Numbered from the stretch's first letter, positions 24,545 through 36,259 are shown. The stretch: 64,000 nt of DNA from Exiguobacterium acetylicum (GCF_022170825.1 NZ_CP081878.1:2866001-2930000); one strand, 5' to 3'. Made by a program: numbers and translations. The notes: a model not told the origin generated them from the sequence alone.

Positions 24545-25567
24545 ATGTCGAACATGTCCGCTGTCGGTTTCCACCGACACTTACCATTAACTGAACAAGA
24601 GAGTCTAATCGATCTAGAACTGCCGCGCCCGGAAGCATCCGGACACGATTTATTGGTTGAGATCAAAGCTGTCTCCGTCAATCCGGTCGATACGAAAGTC
24701 CGTGCCCACGGGAAGGATGAAGACACCCCAAAGGTCATCGGGTATGACGCTGCGGGAGTCGTCGTTGAAGTCGGCGATGACGCTTCCCTCTTCCAAGTTG
24801 GTGATGAAGTCTATTATGCTGGTGCGATTCAGCGTCCTGGATCAAACAGTGATTTCCAACTCGTCGATGAGAGAATCGTCGCCAAAAAACCAGAACGACT
24901 GACTTTTAGCGAAGCAGCTGCTCTTCCGTTAACAACGCTGACGGCCTATGAAGCGTTGACCGATCGTCTCGGATTGACGTTTGACGCCAAGTCGAACCTC
25001 GAGAAGACGATCCTCATCATCGGAGCTGCTGGCGGTGTTGGTTCGATCGCGACGCAACTTGCGAATCACGCTGGACTGACGGTCATCGGAACGGCGTCGC
25101 GTGACGAGACGATCGACTGGGCGAAAGAACATGGTGCACATCATACAATCAATCACCACGAGGCATTCCGTCCACAACTCGAAGCACTTGGTTATCAATA
25201 TGTCGACTATATTTTCTGCCTGAATGCGACAGATCAACATTTCGAGACGATGGTTGATGTGATTGCTCCGCAAGGGAAAATCTGTAGCATCGTCGAGACG
25301 GATCAAAAACTCGATTTAAGTGCGCTTCAACAAAAGAGTGCGACGTTTGTTTGGGAGTTCATGTTCACCCGTCCGCTGTTTGCGACAGAGGATATGGTTC
25401 GCCAACACGAGATTTTGACACAAGTCGCAGCATGGATTGAAGAGCATACGCTCGAGACGACGGTCACTCAGACGTTGATCGGCATGAATGCTAAAAACCT
25501 GAAGGAAGCACATCGTCTCGTCGAGAGCGGAAAAACGATTGGCAAAATCGTCGTTGAACATCATTAA
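24545..25567 (+). CDS. Zinc-type alcohol dehydrogenase-like / quinone oxidoreductase (MDR family)
   Basis: A 340-residue medium-chain dehydrogenase/reductase. The GroES-like N-terminal domain has VEIKAVSVNPVDTKVRA and VIGYDAAGVVVEVG; the Rossmann domain has ILIIGAAGGVGSIATQLA near residue 155. Catalytic zinc cysteines are absent, which fits the zinc-free quinone reductase branch (YogA-like). It probably reduces quinones or enones with NADPH. I start it at the ATG at 24545, nine bases after AAAGGA. It is a single-gene unit ended by a terminator. Confidence 0.9.
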   Translation: MSNMSAVGFHRHLPLTEQESLIDLELPRPEASGHDLLVEIKAVSVNPVDTKVRAHGKDEDTPKVIGYDAAGVVVEVGDDASLFQVGDEVYYAGAIQRPGSNSDFQLVDERIVAKKPERLTFSEAAALPLTTLTAYEALTDRLGLTFDAKSNLEKTILIIGAAGGVGSIATQLANHAGLTVIGTASRDETIDWAKEHGAHHTINHHEAFRPQLEALGYQYVDYIFCLNATDQHFETMVDVIAPQGKICSIVETDQKLDLSALQQKSATFVWEFMFTRPLFATEDMVRQHEILTQVAAWIEEHTLETTVTQTLIGMNAKNLKEAHRLVESGKTIGKIVVEHH

Positions 25568-25575
25568 ATGATTCC

Positions 25576-25612
25576 AAGCAGGATGGGACTAAGCTCCCGT
25601 CCTGCTTTTTTT
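25576..25612 (+). terminator. Terminator of the MDR oxidoreductase gene
   Basis: AAGCAGGATGGGA pairs with TCCCGTCCTGCTT and is followed by seven T. Confidence 0.88.
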
Positions 25613-25781
25613 ATCGTTCTTTGCTTTCTTGTGAACCTGAATCTCTTACTTTGAAGATATTTTAAGCATTATGACTATATTTATTCGTCTAAAAAATGTA
25701 CGATTACGGTAACAAATATTCCAACGTAATACATCTAATTGACGCTTGACTCACATAGACAAAGGAGCATCCATAATCCAT

Positions 25782-28226
25782 ATGCGAAAATGGTTCAATC
25801 AAAAGATCAGCCGACAGATCATGTCGTCGTTTTATCTAATTCTTATCACACTATCGATTTCTTCCCTGACTGCTTATTTTTATACGAACCATCAAGTCAC
25901 GGATGCTAAACAAGAGCTCGATGCAATCAGTGTACGTGAAGACCGGGCAACGAAGCTTTGGGACGATTGGCAATCTCTTCAATATGAGATGCGGGGGTAC
26001 ATCGTCTTTGGTGATGACGCGGTTCTTGACGTCATCGATGAAAAGAAAGCGTCACTTGAACAACAGACGGCTTGGTTCGAGAAAAATCGTCTGTACAAAG
26101 CCGATGAAGTCTATGCGTCTGATATTCGATCACTCTATAATTCTTATACGAACTTTGTCATGCCAAGCTTGATTAAGTATGTCCAGGCGAAGCAGTCAGG
26201 CACGATTGACGAGCGTTTCCTGCAAATGCCGAGCCTAAAAGCGATGATGCCAGAAGTACCACGAGATCCGAATCGAAAGTTCAAGATGAATGCCTCGAAC
26301 AGCGAAACGATGCGTAAAAGCGTCAATACGATGGAGAGTACGTTCACGAACTATCGGAGTAGTCTCCGCGCGAAAGAATTCGCAGCAAAAGAACAGCTCG
26401 TCACCCAGACTAAGTATGCCGAGTGGATCTGGCTCGTCAATCTGCTTGTATTGTTCCTCGTCATCTTGCTGATTGTCCGCCCGTTCATCGAACGGACGAC
26501 GCGACAAATTCACCTTCTTAGCAAGGAAAGTAAGCTCCTTGCGAGTGGCGAGCATACGTTACCACTCATCCCACTCAACCGTGCTGATGAGATCGGTGAA
26601 TTGAGTAAATCGTTTCATCAGATGGCGACAGCCTTGATTGAAAACAAACACCAATTGATGTCGACGAACGTCAATCTAGAAGATGCCTTGAAACTGACGC
26701 AACGGAACGAGTCCCACTTGCGGATACGGAACCAATTGACGGAGACACTCGCATCACGTGATAGCATCAGTGCTTACCCTGCCGTCATCCAAAAGATGGT
26801 CGAAATCACGAATGCGAAGCAAGGTGCCTTGATTTTCAAAGATGGTACGAAAGTGATCGACATTGTCTTTTATCCGAACACGAACCTCACGACCGAAGAC
26901 TGGATGCCGACAATCGAACCGTTATTGCGCGAGTCACGACAAGACAAACGACCGCATACGCAATTCGAGGGCGAAGTCGCACGCGCTGTCACACCGGTCC
27001 TTGATCCGAGCCAAAATGAGATCATTGCCTATATCTTCTTGTCCCGCGATCACGCTCCGTTTGATCGTTACGAACAAGAAGAACTAGCAGCCTTCGCGCG
27101 TCAACTGGCATTGTCGCTCCTACGGATGCGGACGTTTGACGAGATTGAACGCGAACGAGAGAAAACAGCGCGCCTGCTGAACTCAATTCGTGAATCGATC
27201 GTGTACATCGAACCAGATGGTGACATTCAGTTGATCAACCGACCGCTCCTCGATCTGTTTGATCATCCGATCGATGAATCAATCGATGAGAACGGACTCA
27301 TGAACATCACACCGTCCGTCGTTCAACTTAAACATCGCGTGGACCAACTGCCAGAATTCGAACGTTACTTAAAAAAGACGTTCGTTCAGCGTGAAATCGG
27401 TGAAGGGATCACCTTCTCGATTGACCACGAGCGACGCTTCATCAAGACGTACTCCGAGAGCATCCACTATGGTGGACAATTCCGAGGGATATTACTCGTC
27501 CTACGTGACGTGACGAATGAAGTCGAGATCGACCGGATCAAAAACGAGCTCGTCTCGACGATTTCGCACGAGCTACGGACACCGCTCTCGTCGATCTATG
27601 GATTTACCGAGCTGATGATCCAGCGAGATTTGCCACCGAAACGTCAAAAGACGTATTTAGAAGCGGTCCACTCGGAAACAGAACGCTTATCGCTGTTGAT
27701 CAATGACTTCCTCGACTTGCAACGGATGGAAGCGAACCGACAGGAATACGAGATGGCACCATTCGATATCGTCGCGATGATCCGCGATTTGAAACAGCTG
27801 CATAGCCTATCATCGTCATCACACGCGATTCAGATTTCACGGAACGTCGAACCGTTGATCGTCGAAGGGGATGCGAAGAAGATTCGCCAATTATTCAGTA
27901 ACCTGATCAACAATGCGATCAAATACTCACCGGCTGGTGGAACGATCGAAATCCAGTTGACGCGACAGGAGACACGCGTCACGGTTGCGATTCAAGATGA
28001 CGGCATCGGGATCCCGGCTTCCGCGATGAGTAACCTGTTCCAAAAATTCTATCGTGTCGACAATTCGGATACCCGTCAAATCGGCGGTACTGGTCTTGGA
28101 CTCTCGATTTGTCGCGAAATTGCTCGTGGACACGACGGGGAAATACACGTCGAATCAATCGAAGGACAAGGCTCGACATTCACGGTCGAACTCCCGTTGA
28201 CACAAACACAAACACAAAATACATGA
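25782..28226 (+). CDS. Membrane sensor histidine kinase (orphan), HAMP-GAF-PAS-HisKA-HATPase
   Basis: An 814-residue kinase. Membrane helices lie at about 15-35 and 218-240 and enclose an extracellular all-helical sensor of about 180 residues. HAMP follows at about 240-295, then a GAF-like domain (about 320-460), a PAS-like domain (about 475-580), HisKA with phosphoacceptor His596 in STISHELRTPL, and HATPase with N box NLINNAIKYSPAGG and G boxes DDGIGIP and GGTGLGLSI. No response regulator is adjacent. The ATG at 25782 is 14 bases from AAAGGAG, longer than usual; a TTG at 25746 would precede that site and is unlikely. A terminator follows. Confidence 0.92.
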   Translation: MRKWFNQKISRQIMSSFYLILITLSISSLTAYFYTNHQVTDAKQELDAISVREDRATKLWDDWQSLQYEMRGYIVFGDDAVLDVIDEKKASLEQQTAWFEKNRLYKADEVYASDIRSLYNSYTNFVMPSLIKYVQAKQSGTIDERFLQMPSLKAMMPEVPRDPNRKFKMNASNSETMRKSVNTMESTFTNYRSSLRAKEFAAKEQLVTQTKYAEWIWLVNLLVLFLVILLIVRPFIERTTRQIHLLSKESKLLASGEHTLPLIPLNRADEIGELSKSFHQMATALIENKHQLMSTNVNLEDALKLTQRNESHLRIRNQLTETLASRDSISAYPAVIQKMVEITNAKQGALIFKDGTKVIDIVFYPNTNLTTEDWMPTIEPLLRESRQDKRPHTQFEGEVARAVTPVLDPSQNEIIAYIFLSRDHAPFDRYEQEELAAFARQLALSLLRMRTFDEIEREREKTARLLNSIRESIVYIEPDGDIQLINRPLLDLFDHPIDESIDENGLMNITPSVVQLKHRVDQLPEFERYLKKTFVQREIGEGITFSIDHERRFIKTYSESIHYGGQFRGILLVLRDVTNEVEIDRIKNELVSTISHELRTPLSSIYGFTELMIQRDLPPKRQKTYLEAVHSETERLSLLINDFLDLQRMEANRQEYEMAPFDIVAMIRDLKQLHSLSSSSHAIQISRNVEPLIVEGDAKKIRQLFSNLINNAIKYSPAGGTIEIQLTRQETRVTVAIQDDGIGIPASAMSNLFQKFYRVDNSDTRQIGGTGLGLSICREIARGHDGEIHVESIEGQGSTFTVELPLTQTQTQNT

Positions 28227-28236
28227 TAGATACGAA

Positions 28237-28274
28237 AAAGCGCCAGAATGCGAATCAGCATTCTAGCGCTTTTT
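28237..28274. terminator. Bidirectional terminator
   Basis: AAAGCGCCAGAATGC pairs with GCATTCTAGCGCTTTTT (one mismatch pair). It serves the kinase gene on the plus strand and lies after the facing wrbA. Confidence 0.85.
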
Positions 28275-28287
28275 GAATTAGGTAATT

Positions 28288-28890
28288 TTATGAGTTGAGG
28301 CGACTTGCCACTTCAACTGTCCGTTTTGCTTGATGGCGCACGGCTGGTTCGACCGATTCAACCATGTTGCCGTCTTGGTCGACAGTAACCGATGTACCAT
28401 ATGGATTTCCGCCCGCTGCGAACAAGACAGGATCCGAATAACCCGGTGCCGCAACGATCGCGCCCCAGTGGAACATCGTCGTATAGACCGCGAGAACAGT
28501 CGCTTCCTGACCGCCATGCGGGTTCTGTGCCGACGACATCGCACTGACGACTTTATTGACGAGTTTGCCTTGTGCCCAAAGTCCGCCTGTCGTGTCGAGG
28601 AACTGTTGGAATTGACCCGGAACATGACCGTAACGTGTCGGAACACTAAAGATGATCGCATCTGCCCAGTCGAGTAGATCCGGTGTCGCTTCTTCGATAT
28701 CACGTGTGGCATCCGCATGTTTTTGCCACAATGGGTTCGAAGCGATCGCTTCTGCTGGGGCTGTCTCCTTGATTTTCGCAAGACGGACTTCTGCCCCTGC
28801 TGCTTCTCCTGCTTCTTTTGCCCATGAGGCAAGTTGATGGTTCGTTCCGGTTGCGCTGTAATAAATGACCGCTAGTTTCACGTTTGACAT
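28288..28890 (-). CDS. wrbA: NAD(P)H:quinone oxidoreductase, WrbA type
   Basis: A 200-residue flavodoxin-fold enzyme that reduces quinones by two electrons with NAD(P)H and FMN. It begins VKLAVIYYSATGTNHQLA (FMN phosphate loop SATGTN), has FSVPTRYGHVPGQFQQFLDTTGGLW (the PTRYG FMN loop with the WrbA insert) and FHWGAIVAAPGYSDP near residue 140. The ATG at 28890 follows AAAGGAG. It protects against quinone stress in homologues. It is a single gene, facing the kinase and divergent from nothing close; 210 non-coding bases precede it. Confidence 0.94.
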   Translation of the reverse strand: MSNVKLAVIYYSATGTNHQLASWAKEAGEAAGAEVRLAKIKETAPAEAIASNPLWQKHADATRDIEEATPDLLDWADAIIFSVPTRYGHVPGQFQQFLDTTGGLWAQGKLVNKVVSAMSSAQNPHGGQEATVLAVYTTMFHWGAIVAAPGYSDPVLFAAGGNPYGTSVTVDQDGNMVESVEPAVRHQAKRTVEVASRLNS

Positions 28891-29040
28891 GACTTCGCTC
28901 CTTTTTTAAAAGACAGTGACGGACGATGAACGTACACGCTTTCTATTCCCGCTTTCCACGCAAATTAACGCCAATTGTTTGAATTCAAGAGGAAATATAG
29001 ACCAATTCTTCAACCAAACGCTTGAACGAGCACCCATTTT

Positions 29041-29092
29041 AAAATAAAAACAGGAATCCCGTAAGACAATGCCTGCCTTGAAGGATTCCTGT
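29041..29092 (-). terminator. Terminator of the secreted protein gene
   Basis: On the minus strand ACAGGAATCC pairs with GGATTCCTGT across a 23-base loop and is followed by TTTTTATTTT. The gap 28891-29040 shows no other recognisable element. Confidence 0.75.
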
Positions 29093-29100
29093 CAGTTCAC

Positions 29101-31248
29101 TTATTTAACCGTTAAACTAAAAGTCTTACTCTTACGCAACTTGATCGACTCCGCGTGTACCGTGACCCGAGTGCCTCGTTTTTGTTTTGGGAACGTCATC
29201 GTTTGTGTCTTACCGGTGGCGAGTTTCGTGTACCGCTTTTTATTGATTGTGACGACAATCGTCTTTCCTTTCGTCGCTTTGACTTTCCACGATGTACTCG
29301 TCGGACTGAGTGACGTCGTATACGATTTGAGTGTCGGATTAGCTGCCGCCACAACTTTCTGCCCGGAGACTTGAAGTTGTGTCCCTTTACGGGCAACGAG
29401 CGTCACGACTTGTCCACTCTTCAGCGGTTTTGTCTTAATCGCAAAACTCTGTGTTTTCTTCCGATCGATATACGCTGTATATTTCCCATCAATATACAGC
29501 TTTCCGTAATCGGCATCCCCATCAAGAACCCCTTCGATCGCTGTATGTTCATCCGTTAGGGGTGCGGATAGATTACTGTAAATCATCACGCTATCTTTCA
29601 GAGAGAGTGATTTCGTAGCATACTCACCACTTCGTGTAACACGATATGACGATAAGTCATTCGTATACGGAATCGTGATCTCGGTCTTTTTCGTTGCTGC
29701 AACAGATTGAATTTGTCGTTTACCTGCATAGATTTTATAGATACCGCCTTCTTCAGCACTTTCTAAGCGGTATGTGATGAATTTAAAATTATCGTTTTTC
29801 GACTGGGTAATGCGTGGCACTTCGTAACCTGCGACGGTCCGGTTCACGGATGCTTCTTGATTAAAGTCTCGTGTATTTCCGAACGTCCAACGCGTCACCT
29901 GACCGACAAGATTTTTCGTCGACACACCGATTTGAACACGTCCTGTCTCATCGGAGGCAGCACTTCCAAGTTGTTCGCCGTCTTTTCCATAGACTGTCAC
30001 CGGAACATCACCTTGATTGATGTTGAAGCTATAGGATGTTGTGCCTTCCTTAATGGTCGGAATCGTTGAACCCTGTGCTTTTAAATAACGCTGGTATTGA
30101 TAACGTGTCCGGTCCTCCAAGACCTTACCGGTTTCGGTCGTGTATGTCGTCCGGTACCCACTATACGGCAAGCGTCTCGGAGTCGTCGTGATCGTGAACA
30201 ACTCATTTTTCAGTTCAACATTCCCAGTAAACGATAATTTACTTGGCTCAACGATACCTGTCGTTCCATCTACGCGCGTCAGCTCAACGCTCGGAGCTAG
30301 AACCGTTCCTTCAAGCAACGTCGTATCCTCCTTCGTCAAGTCATCGATTGCGATCGGTTGGCGTAAATAGGACGCAAACGATAACATTGTCGCTTGATCC
30401 TTACTCCGGTAGATGGCTTGTCCATCAGCTAACAGTTCATTCGCTAATTGCTTTGAATGGTCAACGAGTGTCGTCAATTTCCCACTCGCCGTATCGAAGT
30501 AGAATAACGATGACTCGTTTGACGAACTAGAATCGATCAGTTGAACGTACAATCCGTCTTTCGTTTCGTAAGCTCCCTGAACGTAGTATCCTCGTGAGAC
30601 TTTCGGTAAGGCGATTTGTTGATTGGTGACGACTTGACGCAACGTGTCCTGTTCACCATCTAGGATCCAGTCATTGGTTAAAGGCGAGAACCGCTTCACG
30701 TCAATGGTACGGACTTTTGAGAATGTACCGTCCGGATCCACATCATACCAATCAGCACTGTCTTCTCGTTGGATCGAGAAGCGATTCGCACTAATCCATT
30801 GCACCCGATTTTGAGAAGTCACTTTTAGCGTATCTCGCTCAACGAATTGATTTCCTTCGCGGACAAGGACTGATAACTGATCAACCGAGGTATGAGCAAT
30901 CACCATATCGCGGTTCAAGACACGCAGGTACTCCTCGCCTTCTGGAAGCGTCAGCAGTTCTGAAGCTCCCGTCTTCGCATCAATCAAATAGTAAGGCTTT
31001 TCGATTTCGTCTCCATAATAATCTTGGTACAAGAATAACGTTTTATCGGCTGACGTTGCCCGTAGTTCCATGTACGGTGAGACGTCTTTCGGATAAGGTG
31101 TCGTCTCTTTTGTCTCTAAATCATAAAATCCAACGATTGCTTGATCCTTCGTTTTGACATCATACGGTGCAGCATCCGCAGTTACAGTGAGCGTCATCCA
31201 TGTACCGTAAATCAGCGCGGCACTTCCAATCCAATGTTTCCAGTTCAT
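29101..31248 (-). CDS. Large secreted protein of unknown function, 715 residues
   Basis: An N-terminal signal peptide (MNWKHWIGSAALIYGTWM..., predicted cut after VTADA at about residue 26) marks it as exported. Residues 30-330 look like a beta-propeller-type repeat array (repeated DxxTGxxxxL turns such as LIDAKTGASELLTL and YFDTASGKLTTLV). The middle and end are beta-rich Ig-like segments; the last 100 residues are strongly basic (KATKGKTIVVTINKKRY, KQKRGTRVTVHAESIKLRK). There is no LPxTG, SLH or choline-binding motif, so any wall attachment would be through charge. It is divergent from the LTA synthase-type gene. I do not recognise a family. Confidence 0.8.
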   Translation of the reverse strand: MNWKHWIGSAALIYGTWMTLTVTADAAPYDVKTKDQAIVGFYDLETKETTPYPKDVSPYMELRATSADKTLFLYQDYYGDEIEKPYYLIDAKTGASELLTLPEGEEYLRVLNRDMVIAHTSVDQLSVLVREGNQFVERDTLKVTSQNRVQWISANRFSIQREDSADWYDVDPDGTFSKVRTIDVKRFSPLTNDWILDGEQDTLRQVVTNQQIALPKVSRGYYVQGAYETKDGLYVQLIDSSSSNESSLFYFDTASGKLTTLVDHSKQLANELLADGQAIYRSKDQATMLSFASYLRQPIAIDDLTKEDTTLLEGTVLAPSVELTRVDGTTGIVEPSKLSFTGNVELKNELFTITTTPRRLPYSGYRTTYTTETGKVLEDRTRYQYQRYLKAQGSTIPTIKEGTTSYSFNINQGDVPVTVYGKDGEQLGSAASDETGRVQIGVSTKNLVGQVTRWTFGNTRDFNQEASVNRTVAGYEVPRITQSKNDNFKFITYRLESAEEGGIYKIYAGKRQIQSVAATKKTEITIPYTNDLSSYRVTRSGEYATKSLSLKDSVMIYSNLSAPLTDEHTAIEGVLDGDADYGKLYIDGKYTAYIDRKKTQSFAIKTKPLKSGQVVTLVARKGTQLQVSGQKVVAAANPTLKSYTTSLSPTSTSWKVKATKGKTIVVTINKKRYTKLATGKTQTMTFPKQKRGTRVTVHAESIKLRKSKTFSLTVK

Positions 31249-31403
31249 CTATGTAGAACATCCTTTCAAAAATAAGTGATTAATTCTATTTTATTCCATC
31301 TTTAGTAATTCTTCTAATGTTTTTTGAAGAAAATACTCAAGCGTTCGACACGTTTCGATTCAGGGTAAAGACTGTGTGACGACACACGTAAGGAGTACTG
31401 ACC

Positions 31404-33194
31404 ATGGCGATTCGTTACACCCTTTATCTGTTACTCGGCATGCTGAAGTTCATGCTGTTTAGTTATTTTACAAAGACCGACCTTTCGCTCCATTTAACAC
31501 TAATGAACCTGGCTGGCATGCTGATCCTGTCGAGCTGGACGTTACTGATTCCGTGGAATAAACGCCGCTGGGTCTGGCTCGGTTTATTGCTAGCGCACAG
31601 TTTTCTGCTTGCTTCCGACATGTGGTACTACCGTTACTTCGAGGACTTCCTCTCTGTCTCGCTCCTTTCACAGATGACGCAGATGAGTGACGTCAGTAGC
31701 GGATTCACGGCCTTGATCGTACCGCAAGACTTCCTCTTATTCGCTGATAGTTTGATTTTCGTACTACTGCTTTTCGTCTTCCGCAAACGACCGGAAGTGA
31801 CGACTACGCGAACACGCCGCCGGACGGCTGGGCTACTCGCAATCAGTGGGATCGTCTTGTCTGCCTCGCTACTCACGTACCGGACGCTAACAGAAGATCG
31901 TCAACCGACGGCAACGATCTCCGATATGCGTGACTACTACCTGTTCGGCTTTTGGGGTTATCACGGGTGGGACGCGTTCAAAGGTGTGACCGGACGACCG
32001 AGCGACGGACTAACGGCACGGGAACAACAGCGCATCAATCAAAAGGAGCAGACGAATCCGACTGGTCCGAAGCAGACGCCGAATATCATTTTGGTGCAGC
32101 TCGAGTCGTTTCAGGCTTCTGTCATCGACCAGACCATCAATGGCGAGGAAGTGACACCGAACCTGAATCAGTTGAAGAAGGAATCACTCTACTTCTCGTC
32201 GCTCTATCATCAGACGCATGAAGGGCGGACTTCGGACGCTGAGTTCATCACGAATACTTCGCTTTATCCGTTGAAATCGGGTTCCGTCTATACGCAATAT
32301 CCAACGAATGAATTCGAGCCACTTCCTGCATTACTTGAGAAAAATGGATACGATACGGCAGCGATGCATGCCTACGAAAAAGGTTTCTGGAATCGTGACG
32401 ATGTCTACAAGAACATCGGTTTTAAACACTTCTTCAGCCAAAAGGATTATTCAAAAGAGAAAAAAATCGGGATGGCGCTGAACGATCAGCAGTTCTTCCT
32501 CGAATCGATTGATCACATGGAGACGCTAAAAGAACCGTTCTTCTCGTTTTTAGTCGCGCTGACGAGTCATACCCCGTATGAGATCGACAAGGAAGATCAG
32601 ACGCTTGATCTGTCCGGTTATGAGGATCCGATGTTGAAGCGGTATTACCAGACTGTCCATTACGTCGATACGGGTGTCGGAAAGATGATCGACGAGTTGA
32701 AGCAACGAGACCTCTGGGATCAGTCCCTCGTCATCTTTTATGGCGATCACGATAGTGGACTCGTCAATGAAGGCAGTGAGATGCGCAAAAAAGCGGATGT
32801 CTCGTCTCCAGTAGCAGCTTTCGAGCTCGAGCGACGCATCCCACTCTTCATCAAAAAACCCGACCAACAAACCGGTCGGGTCATGAAAGAGAATGGCGGA
32901 CAAATCGATATCGCACCAACGATTGTTGATTTATTAAATGTAAAGACGTCCTATATGATGGGGCAATCCCTCATCGACGACAAACCGAATCTGACAGGTT
33001 TCCGTGATGGTTCGTTCCGCTACAAGAACTATTACTATGAAGCGGATTTGACGAAAGCATCAGGCGAAGGCACTTGTTATGATGTACAGACTGAGAAAAA
33101 AGTCGAGATGAAGTTCTGTCGCAATCAAGTGAAGGATGTGAGTGAACAGTTAAAACTGTCTGATAAGATTATTGAGGAGAATGAGCTGAGATAA
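31404..33194 (+). CDS. LTA synthase-family sulfatase/phosphoglycerol transferase
   Basis: A 596-residue membrane enzyme: five hydrophobic segments in residues 1-165, then an extracellular sulfatase-fold domain. Seen in it are metal ligand Glu234 in ILVQLESFQ, nucleophile Thr276 in HEGRTSDAEF, and YGDHDSG near residue 450. It transfers glycerol phosphate from phosphatidylglycerol to build or prime lipoteichoic acid. The variant THEGRTSDAE instead of TGQGKTSDAE-type suggests a paralogue (YvgJ or YqgS type) rather than the main LtaS. The ATG at 31404 follows AAGGAG. It is divergent from the secreted-protein gene across 155 bases. Confidence 0.92.
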   Translation: MAIRYTLYLLLGMLKFMLFSYFTKTDLSLHLTLMNLAGMLILSSWTLLIPWNKRRWVWLGLLLAHSFLLASDMWYYRYFEDFLSVSLLSQMTQMSDVSSGFTALIVPQDFLLFADSLIFVLLLFVFRKRPEVTTTRTRRRTAGLLAISGIVLSASLLTYRTLTEDRQPTATISDMRDYYLFGFWGYHGWDAFKGVTGRPSDGLTAREQQRINQKEQTNPTGPKQTPNIILVQLESFQASVIDQTINGEEVTPNLNQLKKESLYFSSLYHQTHEGRTSDAEFITNTSLYPLKSGSVYTQYPTNEFEPLPALLEKNGYDTAAMHAYEKGFWNRDDVYKNIGFKHFFSQKDYSKEKKIGMALNDQQFFLESIDHMETLKEPFFSFLVALTSHTPYEIDKEDQTLDLSGYEDPMLKRYYQTVHYVDTGVGKMIDELKQRDLWDQSLVIFYGDHDSGLVNEGSEMRKKADVSSPVAAFELERRIPLFIKKPDQQTGRVMKENGGQIDIAPTIVDLLNVKTSYMMGQSLIDDKPNLTGFRDGSFRYKNYYYEADLTKASGEGTCYDVQTEKKVEMKFCRNQVKDVSEQLKLSDKIIEENELR

Positions 33195-33221
33195 TCAAAT
33201 CGTGTCTAATTTTTCTAAAAA

Positions 33222-33272
33222 ACCAACAAGCGTGACTTTCTTTAAATCTAGTGGAGAGTCAGGCTTGTTGGT
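33222..33272. terminator. Hairpin, probable terminator
   Basis: ACCAACAAGC and TGACT pair with AGTCA and GCTTGTTGGT across a loop of about 18 bases. T-runs are weak on the plus side and stronger (TTTTTTAG) on the minus side. Confidence 0.5.
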
Positions 33273-33306
33273 CTATTTGTGTTTCACTATTAATCTTTAA
33301 GTCTTT

Positions 33307-33927
33307 TTAAATTGCTTCCAGCGCAAACTGAATCAATTGATACGATAGCCAGAACATCAAACATCCTATTCCAAAATCTAATATTTTCCACGCTTTTGGT
33401 TTTTTAAACACAGGAATTAACCATCTCGCCCCGTATCCTAAACCAAAAAACCAGACAAATGAGGCAATCAAGGCTCCAATCAAGAAATAGACTTTTTGAT
33501 CAAATGTCAAAGTTCCAGCTATACCGCCGATGATGACGACCGTATCTAAGTACACATGTGGATTTAAAAGTGTAATCGCTAATGTGAGTAAAATTGTTTT
33601 GGGAATGCTCGTGAATTTAGGAGCTGTTGAGACATCCATTGTATGTGATGACGAAAATGCACTACGAAAAGATTTGAATCCGTACAGGAGTAGAAATAGT
33701 CCTCCAACACTCGCAAGACCAACATTTGCAAACATATTATTCTTGATTACGGTACCAATCCCAAGTACGCCCATGCACATCAATAACACATCGCATAAAA
33801 AACAAACTAGCACTACCCAGAAAATATTATTCCTTAATAAACCCTGTTTAAGGACAAAAGCGTTTTGAGCACCGATTGCGACGATTAGTGTACCCGATGT
33901 TACTATACCTTTTAAAATTTCATTCAC
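33307..33927 (-). CDS. LysE/ArgO-family amino acid exporter
   Basis: A 206-residue membrane protein with about six hydrophobic helices. The family start GTLIVAIGAQNAFVLKQGLLRNNIFWVV is clear, and LTLLNPHVYLDTVVIIG near residue 125 matches the LysE signature. It exports basic amino acids such as lysine or arginine. I start it at the GTG at 33927, eleven bases after GAGAGG; the upstream frame adds 21 unconserved residues. The gene is visibly more AT-rich than its neighbours, with many AAA/ATT codons, which hints at transfer from another Firmicute. It is isolated between two terminators. Confidence 0.9.
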   Translation of the reverse strand: MNEILKGIVTSGTLIVAIGAQNAFVLKQGLLRNNIFWVVLVCFLCDVLLMCMGVLGIGTVIKNNMFANVGLASVGGLFLLLYGFKSFRSAFSSSHTMDVSTAPKFTSIPKTILLTLAITLLNPHVYLDTVVIIGGIAGTLTFDQKVYFLIGALIASFVWFFGLGYGARWLIPVFKKPKAWKILDFGIGCLMFWLSYQLIQFALEAI

Positions 33928-34012
33928 TTGATTGCCGACCTCTCTTCTTAATCTTAAATGTGATGAATGCGCTGTATGTACTTCTTCCAAATATTAAGTA
34001 TACTATCGCAAA

Positions 34013-34053
34013 TAAAAAAGTACCGAACCCTATTTACTAGGATTCGGTACTTA
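34013..34053 (-). terminator. Terminator of groESL
   Basis: AAGTACCGAATCC pairs with GGGTTCGGTACTT across a short AT loop and is followed by TTTTTT on the minus strand. Confidence 0.85.
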
Positions 34054-34066
34054 AAGACGAAATACT

Positions 34067-36039
<1,973 letters not shown>

Positions 36040-36070
36040 GCGAAACATCCTCCTTGAAAATGACTGTTTT

Positions 36071-36097
36071 TTAGCACTCACTTTCGTTGAGTGCTAA
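36071..36097 (-). promoter_or_regulatory. CIRCE element (HrcA operator)
   Basis: TTAGCACTC-N9-GAGTGCTAA, a perfect match to the CIRCE consensus, between the groES promoter and its ribosome site. Confidence 0.97.
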
Positions 36098-36106
36098 CAT
36101 ATTTTT

Positions 36107-36135
36107 ATCTTATACGCTTTCTCTCCTGAATTCAA
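36107..36135 (-). promoter_or_regulatory. groESL promoter
   Basis: On the minus strand TTGAAT (36135-36130), a 17-base spacer and TAAGAT (36112-36107), just upstream of CIRCE. Confidence 0.75.
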
Positions 36136-36259
36136 GCCTGAACCTTTATCCGTTTTCCCGAAATCGACACCTTTGAATCATCGTCAATCGTGCGCCCGGA
36201 CCGTTTGTTTGTTACAATCGGGACAGTACCTTCATTACAAAGGAGTTGTGTCCTGTACG

